A stretch of 64,000 bases of DNA from Mesorhizobium mediterraneum (GTDB lineage Bacteria > Pseudomonadota > Alphaproteobacteria > Rhizobiales > Rhizobiaceae), in assembly GCF_002284565.1 (NCBI RefSeq), contig NZ_NPKI01000027.1:1-64000 (forward strand), written 5' to 3'. Every line of letters begins with the position of its first letter. Position 1 is the first letter of the stretch. A program made the translations under genes and the position numbers. Below are positions 27,384 through 36,117 of the stretch, piece after piece. The notes under the pieces were generated by a model. That model worked only from the letters and a program-made list of their open reading frames with translations, did no database searches and had not been told where the DNA came from.

Positions 27384-27849
27384 GGCTTTGATACCTCCTG
27401 ATTTGGGCGAAACCCCGCGCCTCGTTGGCCGAAGCGCGGTTTCATTCGCTGCTCTTCGCTCATGGTTAGGCATGAGGTAGTTTGGCACCGGAGAGCGGAC
27501 AGCGGGAGTAACAAGTGTGGCGCTATTCCAATGGCGCCGCTGATCCCAGCCGCGGCCTGCGCAGAAGCGGGTGCTCCTGCGCCCACGCTTCAAGATATCG
27601 CGACGGCCCAGCACGGCCGCTTTCCGGGGCGGCGCCGGCGATCGACAACGGCGCTCCCGCTGTTACAGACGTAACCAAATTCCGTTCCGCTGAAATCATT
27701 CCGTAGCGAGATTCTCCGAGACAACGACGTTCTCGACACGAGAGCCGCGGAGCGCGAAGGAACTTTTTCCCTTTTGTTCACGCACAGCCGAACAGCCCGA
27801 AACCACGTGGCACGCTCCCAACCCGCAAACTCAAAATGGGAGACTAAAA
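27384..27849. other. 466-bp stretch with no supported gene
   Basis: Only overlapping frames without start signals or family features are present. The last 130 bp must hold the promoter of the DUF1127 gene; a GGAAC at 27759-27763 followed by a T/C-rich spacer is noted there without a matching -10. Nothing else recognisable was seen. Confidence 0.5.
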
Positions 27850-28095
27850 ATGGCTCACACGAAAACTCGCTCCGGCCGCGGCGCACCCAGCCGCCGCTTG
27901 TTTGGGTCAAGGCTGAAAAGCGTAGCAATAATCATCGTTGCCTTCAGGACGTGGCGAGAGAACGTCGCAAGACGCAGGGCCCTAGCGGATTTGACGCCCG
28001 ATCAGCTGAAGGACATCGGTCATCCAGAGGCCCATGAACCTGTGCTCGACGTCGTTAAGGCCGCTCAGACCACGAACTTGATGTCGATGAGGTAA
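27850..28095 (+). CDS. DUF1127 small basic protein
   Basis: 81 residues, preceded by a GGGAGACT ribosome-binding site. A basic N-terminal tail leads to the DUF1127 pattern: FRTWRENVARRRALADLTPDQLKDIGHPE. Longer than the common 47-residue DUF1127 proteins because of both tails. Members act as small RNA-binding or phosphate/carbon-metabolism modulators in Agrobacterium and Rhodobacter; for this one no role is known. It stands alone between a long non-coding stretch and a convergent AraC gene. Confidence 0.75.
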   Translation: MAHTKTRSGRGAPSRRLFGSRLKSVAIIIVAFRTWRENVARRRALADLTPDQLKDIGHPEAHEPVLDVVKAAQTTNLMSMR

Positions 28096-28186
28096 GATCA
28101 GCGCGCCAACTGTCGGCGCGGACGAGCAGGCGCAGCGCTCGCTTCGGCAAGCTCGGCGCGTAGCGAGCGAAGCTGCCGAAGGCACC

Positions 28187-29077
28187 TCAAGCGGCGGCCA
28201 AGTTTCTGCCTCTCGCTTCTTTCGCATCCCGAACAGGCGTCCGGCCGAACAGACGACCATATTCCCGGGTGAACTGCGACACGCTTTCATAGCCGACCGC
28301 GAACGCTGCGCTGCTCGCAGTCTTTCCCTCCGACAGCATCAGCCGCCTCGCCTCAATCAGGCGCAACTGTTTCTGGAATTGCAAGGGAGAGAGCGAGGTT
28401 ACTGCGCGAAAGTGCTGGTGGAATGACGACATACTCATTCCGGCCACAGCCGCCAGGCGCTCGACTGGCAAAGACCGCGCGAACTCTGCCCGAAGCACTG
28501 CGACCGCGCGCGCCACTCGCCGCATTTGGCCGTCTGGCCACCCCAGACGACGGATCGCCGACCCGTGCCGCCCGGCCAGCAGCCAATAGTGCATCTCGCG
28601 CACAAGCTGGGCCTGTAGCACCGGGACCGATGTCGGGCGATCGAGCAGCCGCATCAAACGCAGGGCCGCGTCGGCAACCTCGGCGTCAGTCGGGTCAACC
28701 CGCACGGGCGCGTGGTCGGCCACATGCTGGGCGTCTATTTGCTCACTCAGCTCCGCGATGACCGCCGGATCGAGTTCCAGAACAAGCGAGTAGTAGGGAG
28801 CAGCGGCGCTGGCGCGGGTGATCTGGCTCACCGTCGGCACGTCCGCCGTGATCAGCAGCGAATCTCCGGCGGAGAAGGCGAAGCCCTGAGTACCCATCGT
28901 GACGTGCTTACTCCCCTGTACCACCAGACAGGCGAGCGGTCGGGAGATGTCGTAGACCAGGCCGCTAGGCGCCGTCGCCCGCACCGTGTTGAGACGCGGT
29001 ATCGGGGTATGCGCAATGCCGTCTGGGCCGGCATTGGTGTCTGCATGGCGGCGGACGGCATTGAGGAGTGCGGTCAT
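28187..29077 (-). CDS. AraC-family regulator with AraC_N domain
   Basis: 296 residues. The N-terminal cupin-like AraC_N domain (about 25-165) contains VYDISRPLACLVVQGSKHVTMG. Two HTH units fill residues about 190-285, with FHQHFRAVTSLSPLQFQKQLRL and SQFTREYGRLFGRTP as the family signature. It is divergent from an SDR oxidoreductase 144 bp away, the typical layout for AraC_N regulators controlling a neighbouring reductase. Inducer unknown. Confidence 0.9.
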   Translation of the reverse strand: MTALLNAVRRHADTNAGPDGIAHTPIPRLNTVRATAPSGLVYDISRPLACLVVQGSKHVTMGTQGFAFSAGDSLLITADVPTVSQITRASAAAPYYSLVLELDPAVIAELSEQIDAQHVADHAPVRVDPTDAEVADAALRLMRLLDRPTSVPVLQAQLVREMHYWLLAGRHGSAIRRLGWPDGQMRRVARAVAVLRAEFARSLPVERLAAVAGMSMSSFHQHFRAVTSLSPLQFQKQLRLIEARRLMLSEGKTASSAAFAVGYESVSQFTREYGRLFGRTPVRDAKEARGRNLAAA

Positions 29078-29221
29078 GGACCAAAACTATTCCTTTGCTG
29101 CCCGACACGCAAAGCATTTTGGAGGATTAGGCAAAAACGGTCGAGCATCCGGCAACAAAAGCCTGCCCGTTGGGCCGATATCGGCGTGGCCACAGCAGTG
29201 GTGCAAACAAAGGAGCAGGCC

Positions 29222-29977
29222 ATGACCAAGATCACGCTCATTACTGGCGCCAGCCGCGGGCTCGGGCGCAACACCGCACTCAGCATCGCACGCCGCGGCG
29301 GTGACGTTGTCCTCACCTACCATAGCCGGAGTGAAGACGCTCGGGCCGTTGTCGCGGAGATTCAGGCAACGGGTCGCAGGGCAGTCGCCCTGCAACTCGA
29401 CACCGGTGACGTTGCCACCTTCGCTTCTTTCACTGAGCGCCTGCAGGCGGCATTGCGCGAGACCTGGCAGCGCGAGACGTTCGATCATCTGGTGAACAAT
29501 GCCGGCCATGGCGACATGGCAATGATCGCAGAGACGACGGAGGCGCAGTTCGACCGGCTGGTCAATGTCCACTTCAAGGGGGTGTTCTTCCTCACCCAAA
29601 AGCTGCTGCCGCTGATCGCGGACGGCGGCCGTATCGTGAACCTCTCCTCGGGCCTCACCAGGATGTCCTATCCGGGCTTCGCCGCCTACTCGGCAGTGAA
29701 GGGCGCGGTCGAGGTGCTCAGCGTTTACATGGCGAAGGAGTTGGGCGCCCGCGGCATCGCCGTCAACACGGTGGCGCCGGGCGCGATCGAAACTGATTTC
29801 CTTGGCGGCGCTGTCCGCGACATGCCCGACCTCAACAAGGTGTTCGCAGATATGATTGCACTCGGCCGCGTCGGCATGCCGGACGACATCGGGCCAATGA
29901 TCGCCAGCTTGTTATCCGAGGACAATCGCTGGGTGAATGCCCAGCGGATCGAAGTGTCCGGCGGCCAAGCCATTTGA
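29222..29977 (+). CDS. short-chain dehydrogenase/reductase
   Basis: 251 residues from an ATG with AAAGGAGCAG upstream. Classical SDR signs: TGASRGLGRN cofactor loop at residues 8-17, NNAG near residue 89, SS near 139 and YSAVKG with catalytic Tyr and Lys near 152-156, plus a GGQAI C terminus. TYHSRSED after the second strand suggests NADPH preference because of the Ser-Arg pair. Divergent from the AraC_N regulator that probably controls it. Substrate unknown; FabG itself is unlikely because fatty-acid genes are absent here. Confidence 0.9.
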   Translation: MTKITLITGASRGLGRNTALSIARRGGDVVLTYHSRSEDARAVVAEIQATGRRAVALQLDTGDVATFASFTERLQAALRETWQRETFDHLVNNAGHGDMAMIAETTEAQFDRLVNVHFKGVFFLTQKLLPLIADGGRIVNLSSGLTRMSYPGFAAYSAVKGAVEVLSVYMAKELGARGIAVNTVAPGAIETDFLGGAVRDMPDLNKVFADMIALGRVGMPDDIGPMIASLLSEDNRWVNAQRIEVSGGQAI

Positions 29978-30137
29978 CGAAGCAGGTACCACACCGTTGA
30001 TTGGCGTCAGGTCCGTTGGGAGCGTCTGCTCCTTGGAGCGGACCTGCTGTCTCGGCCAGGCCGTCTGCCTAGACGGCGGACATGATCCCTTTCCGAACCG
30101 AAGGTAAGCACCGTAAAATCCGGTACCGGCTTCCAGG

Positions 30138-31169
30138 TCATGCGTAAGGCAGCCGGAACCGGTATTCCGTCACATGGTGATAGATCTGGCCCGGCCATAG
30201 CGTGGCCTGTGGGAAATATGGCCGGTTCGGCGCGTCCGGCCAGACCTGCGGCTCCAGGCAGAAGCCCGAAAAAGCCTTGTAATGACGTCCCTCAAGTCCC
30301 GGCGAAGGTGGCGCCAGATACTGGCCGGTATAGAGCTGGACGCCCGGCTCCGTGGTCCAGAGCTCCATCTCGACGCCGGAATTCGCGCCCTGCGCCCATG
30401 ACGCCTGCCTGAGCGGCCCGCGCGTCGCGGCAAGGCAGAAATTCTGGTCGTAGGCAAGCTGCTTGCCCTCGCTCTCCATGCGCAGCGGCCGCGCCTGGCG
30501 GAAATCGAACGGCGTGTCGTCGACCGGCTTCACGACGCCGGTCGGGATCAGGTCGCCATCGACCGGAAGATAGGCGCCGGCGTTCAGCATCAGCCGGTGG
30601 TCGAGAATGTCGCCGGCGCCGCCGTCATCCAGGTTGAAATAGGAATGCTGGGTGAGGTTGCACAGCGTCGGCTCCTCGCAGGTGGCGGTCATCTCGACGC
30701 TGAGCGTGCCGGGGATTTTCAGCCGGTAGGTGCAGGTCACGTCGAGCGCGCCGGGAAAGCCCATCGTGCCGTCGGGATCATGCAAGGTCAGGGTGACAAA
30801 ATCCCTGCCATGCAGCGAAACCTCCCATGGCCGGTGGGAAAAACCTTGCGAGCCGCCATGCAGCGTGTGCTTGTCGAGGAAGTTGCGCTCGGTCTGGTAG
30901 CGCTGGCCGGCGATGGTGAAGCGGCCATCGCGGATGCGGTTGGCATAGCGCCCGACGACGGCACCGAAGAAGGCCGTATCCGTTTCATAGGGTTCGAAAC
31001 TGTCATAGCCGAGCACCAGCGGCGCATCGTGCCCGGCCAGGCGCAGATCCTGGATGATGGCGCCCAGCCCGATGATGTTGGCGGTTAGACCGCCGCCGCG
31101 GATGGTGAAGCGGCGGACGGCCTCGCCCGTCTGCGTCGTGCCAAAGACCTCGCCGTCCTTCATCGCCAT
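30138..31169 (-). CDS. galM: aldose 1-epimerase (mutarotase)
   Basis: 343 residues from the MAMKDGEV start; the frame extends 74 codons upstream into gabD, which is not credible. Mutarotase motifs: VVGRYANRIRDGRF, HTLHGGSQGF, the catalytic His in NLTQHSYFNL (about residue 175) and the Glu in FCLEPQVWPDAPN (about 308). It interconverts alpha and beta sugar anomers in the cytoplasm. It follows the dehydrogenase gene by 85 bp on the same strand. Specificity for galactose or other sugars is not fixed by sequence. Confidence 0.9.
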   Translation of the reverse strand: MAMKDGEVFGTTQTGEAVRRFTIRGGGLTANIIGLGAIIQDLRLAGHDAPLVLGYDSFEPYETDTAFFGAVVGRYANRIRDGRFTIAGQRYQTERNFLDKHTLHGGSQGFSHRPWEVSLHGRDFVTLTLHDPDGTMGFPGALDVTCTYRLKIPGTLSVEMTATCEEPTLCNLTQHSYFNLDDGGAGDILDHRLMLNAGAYLPVDGDLIPTGVVKPVDDTPFDFRQARPLRMESEGKQLAYDQNFCLAATRGPLRQASWAQGANSGVEMELWTTEPGVQLYTGQYLAPPSPGLEGRHYKAFSGFCLEPQVWPDAPNRPYFPQATLWPGQIYHHVTEYRFRLPYA

Positions 31170-31254
31170 GCCCGAAACGCCAGTTGGTTGATCGATCCCC
31201 GCCTGACCTCTCGGGCCGGCTTGGGTCCATTGATGGTCAACAGACCCTGCCCAA

Positions 31255-32712
31255 TCAGAGGCCGAGGCCGCCGATGCAGACATATTTGGTGTCGAGATAA
31301 TCCTCGATGCCCTGATGTCCGCCTTCCTTGCCGAGGCCCGATTCCTTGACGCCGCCGAACGGCGCCTCAGGCGTGGTGATGAGGCCTTCATTGACCCCGA
31401 CCATGCCGTATTTCAGCCCTTCCATGACCCGGAAGGCGCGGCCGAGATCGCCCGTGTAGAAATAGCAGGCGAGGCCGAATTCGGTGTCGTTGGCGAGTGC
31501 CACGGCTTCCTCTTCGGTTTCGAACTTGAACACGGGTGCTACCGGGCCAAAGATCTCTTCCTTCATGAAGCGCATCTCCGGCGTCGCATCGGCGATCACC
31601 GTCGGCTGGAAGAACGAACCGCCCAGCGCATGGCGCTTGCCGCCGGCGACGACCTTGCCGCCCTTGGCGGTGGCATCGGCGATCAGTTCCTCGACTTTTT
31701 CGACCGCTTTCTCATCGATCAGCGGCCCCTGCTGCACGCCGTCCTCGAGGCCGGAACCGACCTTTAGCCCGTTGCTGGCGGCGGCGAGCTTTTCGACGAA
31801 CTTGTCATAGACGCCAGCCTGAACCAGGAAGCGGTTGGTGCAGACGCAGGTCTGGCCGGAATTGCGGTATTTGGCGGTGATCGCGCCGGCGACGGCACGC
31901 TCGATGTCGGCGTCGTCGAAGACGATGAACGGTGCGTTGCCGCCGAGCTCCATCGACACCTTCTTGACGGTGACGGACGATTTCTGGATCAGGATCTTGC
32001 CGACCTCGGTCGAGCCGGTGAAGGTGATCTTCTTGACCAGCGGGTTGGCGCAGATCTCGTCGCCGATCTCGCCGGCGGCGCCGGTCAGGATGTTGATGAC
32101 ACCTTTGGGGAAGCCGACTTCCTCGGCGAGCGCGCCCCAGGCGAGGCCGGAATAAGGCGTCTGCGAGGCCGGCTTGACGACCGCGGTGCAGCCGGCTGCA
32201 AGCGCCGGGCCGAGCTTGCGGGCCAGCATCGAGGACGGGAAATTCCACGGCGTGATGGCGGCGATGACGCCGACCGGCTCCTTGGTCACCAGGATGCGGC
32301 GGTCCGCCCAGGGCGACGGCACGACATCGCCATAAGTGCGGCGGCCTTCTTCGGCGAACCACAGGATGTAGGACGCGGCCGAACCGATCTCGCCCTTCGA
32401 TTCGAACAGCGACTTGCCCTGCTCGATGGTCAAGAGCTCGGCCAGCACATCCTGATTGTCCATCATCGCGTCATGCAGCTTGCGCAGCAACTTCGAACGC
32501 TCGAGCGCGGTGGTCTTGCGCCATGTCTTGAAGGCGGCGTCGGCAGCTTCGATGGCGCGGCGCGTCTCGACCTTGCCCGACTTCGGCACAGTGCCAATCT
32601 TGAGGCCTGTGGCCGGATTGTTGACGTCGACCGTCTGGCCGCTGTCGGCCTGCACCCACTCGCCATTGATGAGATTGGCCTGGCGCATGAAATGGCTGGT
32701 TTTCTGAAGCAT
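31255..32712 (-). CDS. gabD: NAD(P)-dependent succinate-semialdehyde dehydrogenase
   Basis: 485 residues, typical ALDH length. ITPWNFPSSMLARKLGPALAAGC binds cofactor, MELGGNAPFIVFDDADI holds the general-base Glu, and NSGQTCVCTNRFLVQ the nucleophile Cys followed by a second Cys two residues later, as in GabD. EAPFGGVKESGLGKEGGHQGIEDY is the C-terminal family motif. It oxidises succinic semialdehyde to succinate, ending GABA breakdown. No GABA transaminase is next to it; related semialdehyde dehydrogenases are possible. Confidence 0.88.
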   Translation of the reverse strand: MLQKTSHFMRQANLINGEWVQADSGQTVDVNNPATGLKIGTVPKSGKVETRRAIEAADAAFKTWRKTTALERSKLLRKLHDAMMDNQDVLAELLTIEQGKSLFESKGEIGSAASYILWFAEEGRRTYGDVVPSPWADRRILVTKEPVGVIAAITPWNFPSSMLARKLGPALAAGCTAVVKPASQTPYSGLAWGALAEEVGFPKGVINILTGAAGEIGDEICANPLVKKITFTGSTEVGKILIQKSSVTVKKVSMELGGNAPFIVFDDADIERAVAGAITAKYRNSGQTCVCTNRFLVQAGVYDKFVEKLAAASNGLKVGSGLEDGVQQGPLIDEKAVEKVEELIADATAKGGKVVAGGKRHALGGSFFQPTVIADATPEMRFMKEEIFGPVAPVFKFETEEEAVALANDTEFGLACYFYTGDLGRAFRVMEGLKYGMVGVNEGLITTPEAPFGGVKESGLGKEGGHQGIEDYLDTKYVCIGGLGL

Positions 32713-32915
32713 GGTCTAGCCTCCGTTCGGCGCGCTGACGGGCCGGTATCTGGATTTCTTTGGTGGGCGTGCGCAATGGCATCGATGCCGGCACGCCTGG
32801 AGCCACTGCTCTTTACCTAGGGCAAGCCCCGCAATCAATCGCAAGATGGCATATAGGGTTTGGGCCAGCGCAAGGCGAGGCCGATTTGCGCCCAAATTGC
32901 TATCCAAACACGTTG

Positions 32916-33863
32916 CTATCCGAACACGTGGACGACCACCGTCAGCCAGAACGCCGTGGTGACGACGGCGCAGGCGGTGGCGATGGTCATCTGGTTCGAT
33001 GCCAATGCCTGGCCGGTGTTGAATTGCGTCGCAATCAGGTAGGAATTGACCCCGGATGGCAGCGCGGCCGCCACCACCGCCACCTTCGCCGACAGCGGCG
33101 GCAGCCCAAGTAGCCAGACCAGGCCGAGCGCGACGGCCGGCATCAGCAGCAGCTTCAGCGCCGACAGCGCCAGCGCCGGCCGCACGTTGCCGGAGATGCC
33201 GAAACGGCACAGGCCAAGCCCCATTGCAAACAGCGCGACCGGTCCGGCGATGTTGGCCAACGCGTCGACCAGCCGGACTGCCAACGCCGGCAGCGGCAGA
33301 TCGGCGATACGCCACACCCACCCGGCCAGGATGCCGATGATCAGCGGATTGGAGAGCATCTTTCGAAAGAAGCGCCGGATGATGCGCAGCGGATGCACAT
33401 GCTCGTCACCGCGGCCAAAGATTTCAAACAGGATGATCGATGCCATGATCATCGTCGGCAGATGCACGGAAATCAGCAGCGACAGCACTTCGAATCCACT
33501 TGGCCCGAATGTGCCGAGGACGAACGGGATGCCGAGCAGGACGAGATTGGAAAAAGCCGACGACACGCCGCCAACGACCCCTGCACGCGCATCGCGCCCG
33601 AACACCCGTGTGGTGACCAGATGGCCTGCAGCCCACGTGACTGCCGCCGCTGTGAAATAGGCTCCCCAGAACGACCATGGCGCGGTGCCATGGAAATCGG
33701 CATTCACCATGGTGCGGAACAGAAGCAGCGGCATCGCCACCCCGACAGCGAATTCGGCAATGGTCTCGCCCGCCTCGGCCTTCAAATAGCCGGTGAGCCC
33801 GGCGAGATAGCCGAGCGCGACAAGACCGAAGACAAAAAGGACGGTTTCGATGAGTGGAGACAT
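32916..33863 (-). CDS. AEC-family transporter (auxin efflux carrier-like)
   Basis: 315 residues from an ATG with an AGGAGA ribosome-binding site; 12 more upstream codons are open. About ten hydrophobic segments in two halves, with a charged loop near the middle (FGRGDEHVHPLRIIRRFFRKM), match the AEC family. Members export or import organic acids such as malate or malonate; auxin export is not implied. The gene stands alone, 202 bp from gabD on the same strand. Substrate unknown. Confidence 0.85.
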   Translation of the reverse strand: MSPLIETVLFVFGLVALGYLAGLTGYLKAEAGETIAEFAVGVAMPLLLFRTMVNADFHGTAPWSFWGAYFTAAAVTWAAGHLVTTRVFGRDARAGVVGGVSSAFSNLVLLGIPFVLGTFGPSGFEVLSLLISVHLPTMIMASIILFEIFGRGDEHVHPLRIIRRFFRKMLSNPLIIGILAGWVWRIADLPLPALAVRLVDALANIAGPVALFAMGLGLCRFGISGNVRPALALSALKLLLMPAVALGLVWLLGLPPLSAKVAVVAAALPSGVNSYLIATQFNTGQALASNQMTIATACAVVTTAFWLTVVVHVFG

Positions 33864-34031
33864 TTTTCTCCTGATAGGCGAGCCGCGATCGCAGTGCAAT
33901 CGCCCCCACCTTCCGAAGCGTTCTGTCCTCGCAAACAGCCGGGATTGGTCGTGCCTTGTCTTTCAGCCGGCTTTGCCGTCCCTATATCAGGTCACCGGAA
34001 CCCACCTGCGGTGACCGGAAAAGGACGTCTG

Positions 34032-34580
34032 ATGCTTCGATTTGTGCTGGCTCTACTGCTGCTCGTCGTTCCCGCCGCGGTCCATGCGACTGAAGCCGGC
34101 TGGGCGCTGTTGCGCGACGGCGGACATGTGGTGCTGCTTCGCCATGCCATGGTCACCGGCACTACCGATCCGGCGAATTTCGACATCGAGAAATGCGCGA
34201 CCCAGGTCAACCTCTCGGTGCGTGGCAAGCAGCAAGCACGCAAGATCGGCGCGCTGTTCGCCGCCCGCGCCGCGCCCATAGAGCGCATGCTGTCCAGCCG
34301 CTATTGCCGCAGCCTCGACACCGCCCGCATCGCGTTCAGAGCGGAGCCCGAACCGTTCGCGCCGCTTGACCTGCTTAAGACCGACCCGAGCGAGAAAGCC
34401 GCCCAGCTCGAGGCGGTCATGACCGAGATTCGTAATTATTCCGGCTCCGACAATGTGGTCATGGTCACCCATCTGGAAAACATAATGGCCCTCACCGGCA
34501 TCTCGCCGCGCGAAGGCGAAGCCGTGATCGTCGAGCCGCAAGGCGACGGCCTGCGCGTGCTCGGTCGCGTCACCTTCTAA
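34032..34580 (+). CDS. secreted histidine phosphatase-family protein
   Basis: 182 residues with a Sec signal peptide (MLRFVLALLLLVVPAAVHATEA). The phosphohistidine motif is VLLRHAMVTGTTDP near residue 35, with the second His in VMVTHLENI near residue 145 and an Arg in SSRYCRSLDTARIAF. The RHA rather than RHG form is common in this SixA/periplasmic subgroup. It is probably a periplasmic phosphatase of unknown substrate. No operon partner is evident. Confidence 0.85.
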   Translation: MLRFVLALLLLVVPAAVHATEAGWALLRDGGHVVLLRHAMVTGTTDPANFDIEKCATQVNLSVRGKQQARKIGALFAARAAPIERMLSSRYCRSLDTARIAFRAEPEPFAPLDLLKTDPSEKAAQLEAVMTEIRNYSGSDNVVMVTHLENIMALTGISPREGEAVIVEPQGDGLRVLGRVTF

Positions 34581-34718
34581 TCCGCGCTGGAGCTGGTTGA
34601 AGCGTTCGCTAGTGGTGAAAATCTAACGCTTGGTACGCTAACTGGAATACCGGTTCCGACCATTCTCACACACATCTACCGCCTAAAGCTGCACATCCGC
34701 GCCGATAGGCTCAAATGA
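34581..34718 (+). pseudogene. 3' remnant resembling a 2-dehydropantoate 2-reductase gene
   Basis: One frame stays open for 45 codons directly after the phosphatase stop and ends in TGA. It contains GIPVPTILTHIYRLK, which resembles the C-terminal helix of ketopantoate reductases (G..VPT...LY.L.K). There is no upstream part of such a gene, so if the resemblance is real this is a truncated remnant. Short length keeps confidence low. Confidence 0.35.
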
Positions 34719-34732
34719 CCAGAGCGGCCTCG

Positions 34733-35383
34733 TCAGCTGGTCGATGCGGCAGTGAAAACCGCCAATTGAGCGTCGAAAGCACGCTTGAAGGCCGGCCGCG
34801 CTTCGCCGCGGGCTAAATAGGCGGAGAGGTTCGGATATTCGTCCAGTATCCCCGATCCGTTCAACCTTCGCAGGACCCCCACCATCATGAGGTCGCCGGC
34901 GCTGAACGCACCATCGAGCCAGTCGGCATCGCCCAGGTGAGCGGAAAGATCGGCTAGCCGCTTACGGATGCGATCCTCAACCCTAGGCAGACGCTTTTCG
35001 TGCCAGGTCTCGTCGCGCTCCAGCAGCACGGCTGTTTCCCGTTCAAGGATCGGCGGCTCCAGCGTGCTAACCGCGGCAAACATCCATGTGATCGCGCGCG
35101 CCCGGGCATTCGCATCGTCTGGCAACAGGCCACCATGGCGCTCCGCGATGTGGAACACGATCGCCCCCGACTCGAACAAGGCGAGATCGCCTTCTTCATA
35201 GGTCGGAATCTGCCCGAAAGGATGAAGCGCACGATGCGCGGGTTTCTTCATCTCGCTGAACGAAACAAGACGAACGTCGTAAGGTTGATCCACTTCTTCG
35301 AGCGCCCAACGAACACGCATGTCACGTGCCTGTCCCCTGCCGCGGTCGGGCGACCGTTCAAAGGCTGTAATGGTGGGGGTCAT
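34733..35383 (-). CDS. glutathione S-transferase family protein
   Basis: 216 residues with an N-terminal thioredoxin-like domain (about 1-85), including RMR-VRWALEEVDQPYDV and the cis-Pro segment FGQIPTYEEGDLALFESGAIVFHIAE, and an all-helical C-terminal domain containing WLDGAFSAGDLMMVGVLRRL. The usual catalytic Ser/Cys position near residue 14-20 is unclear (DRGRGQARDMR). It probably conjugates or reduces small electrophiles using glutathione. It stands alone. Substrate unknown. Confidence 0.88.
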   Translation of the reverse strand: MTPTITAFERSPDRGRGQARDMRVRWALEEVDQPYDVRLVSFSEMKKPAHRALHPFGQIPTYEEGDLALFESGAIVFHIAERHGGLLPDDANARARAITWMFAAVSTLEPPILERETAVLLERDETWHEKRLPRVEDRIRKRLADLSAHLGDADWLDGAFSAGDLMMVGVLRRLNGSGILDEYPNLSAYLARGEARPAFKRAFDAQLAVFTAASTS

Positions 35384-35797
35384 TGGAAGCTCCGGGTGAT
35401 TACATGAGGCTGTCGGTTAGGTATTCGGTTCTTGCGCTTTGCGTGCAGAGGACGAACGACCGGCGCGGCTCCCGACAACTTACCTCGTTTTCGTTGACCA
35501 TGGGATTTCGCGGTCCGAACCTTAGCTGCGCGCTCCCTAGGCCTTTGAGCGCGGTTTATTGTGGCCGGAGGGCTGTTCTACGGCATGTACGCTGAGCTTG
35601 GAACGATGGCGCCGACGACAATCCGATCGGATGGTTGCGGAACATCGCCGGGAGGTTCCCGCAACACCTATTGCCCTGACAGAACTGCCACCCCATCTGC
35701 GCCCGGCGCATCAGGCCCTTTTCCTGCCCGGAAAAACCGATTAGACAGCGCGCAAACACATGCGGACAGATTCCGCCCGCAACCGAAGGAAAAGCCC
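35384..35797. other. 414-bp stretch upstream of acpXL without a supported gene
   Basis: Open frames here are short, lack ribosome-binding sites and show no family features. The stretch must hold the acpXL promoter. An AAGGAA ribosome-binding site precedes the TTG of acpXL. No repeat or hairpin with a T-run was found. Confidence 0.5.
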
Positions 35798-36079
35798 TTG
35801 TCCACCACGTTCGCCAAAGTCGCCAAGATCATCGCCGACACCAGTGAGATCGATATCGACACGATCACCCCTGAAAGCCACACTATCGACGACCTCGGCA
35901 TCGACAGCCTCGACTTCCTCGACATCGTCTTTGCCATCGACAAGGAATTCGGCATCAAGGTGCCGCTGGAAAAGTGGACGCAAGAGGTCAATGACGGCAA
36001 GGCCTCGACCGACGATTACTTCGTCATGAAGAACCTGTGCGCCAAGATCGACGCCCTGGTCGCGGCCAAGAACGCCTAA
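35798..36079 (+). CDS. acpXL: acyl carrier protein AcpXL for very-long-chain fatty acid synthesis
   Basis: 93 residues from a TTG preceded by AAGGAA; no ATG fits the known N terminus. The sequence TTFAKVAKIIADTSEIDIDTITPES is typical of AcpXL, and Ser37 in DDLGIDSLDFLD carries phosphopantetheine. AcpXL holds the growing 27-hydroxyoctacosanoate (C28) chain that is later placed on lipid A in rhizobia. It opens a cluster with two ketosynthases, a dehydrogenase and lpxXL. The usual neighbour fabZXL is not between it and the next gene, only 38 bp away. Confidence 0.93.
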   Translation: MSTTFAKVAKIIADTSEIDIDTITPESHTIDDLGIDSLDFLDIVFAIDKEFGIKVPLEKWTQEVNDGKASTDDYFVMKNLCAKIDALVAAKNA

Positions 36080-36117
36080 AATAGTTCGTCTTCAAGCCTG
36101 ACCCACAACAGCCGCCC

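Noticed and set aside
27756..27790. GGAAC at 27759 as an EcfG-type stress promoter for the DUF1127 gene
   Set aside because: At the expected 16-17 bp spacing there is CGCA or similar instead of CGTT, so only the -35 half fits.
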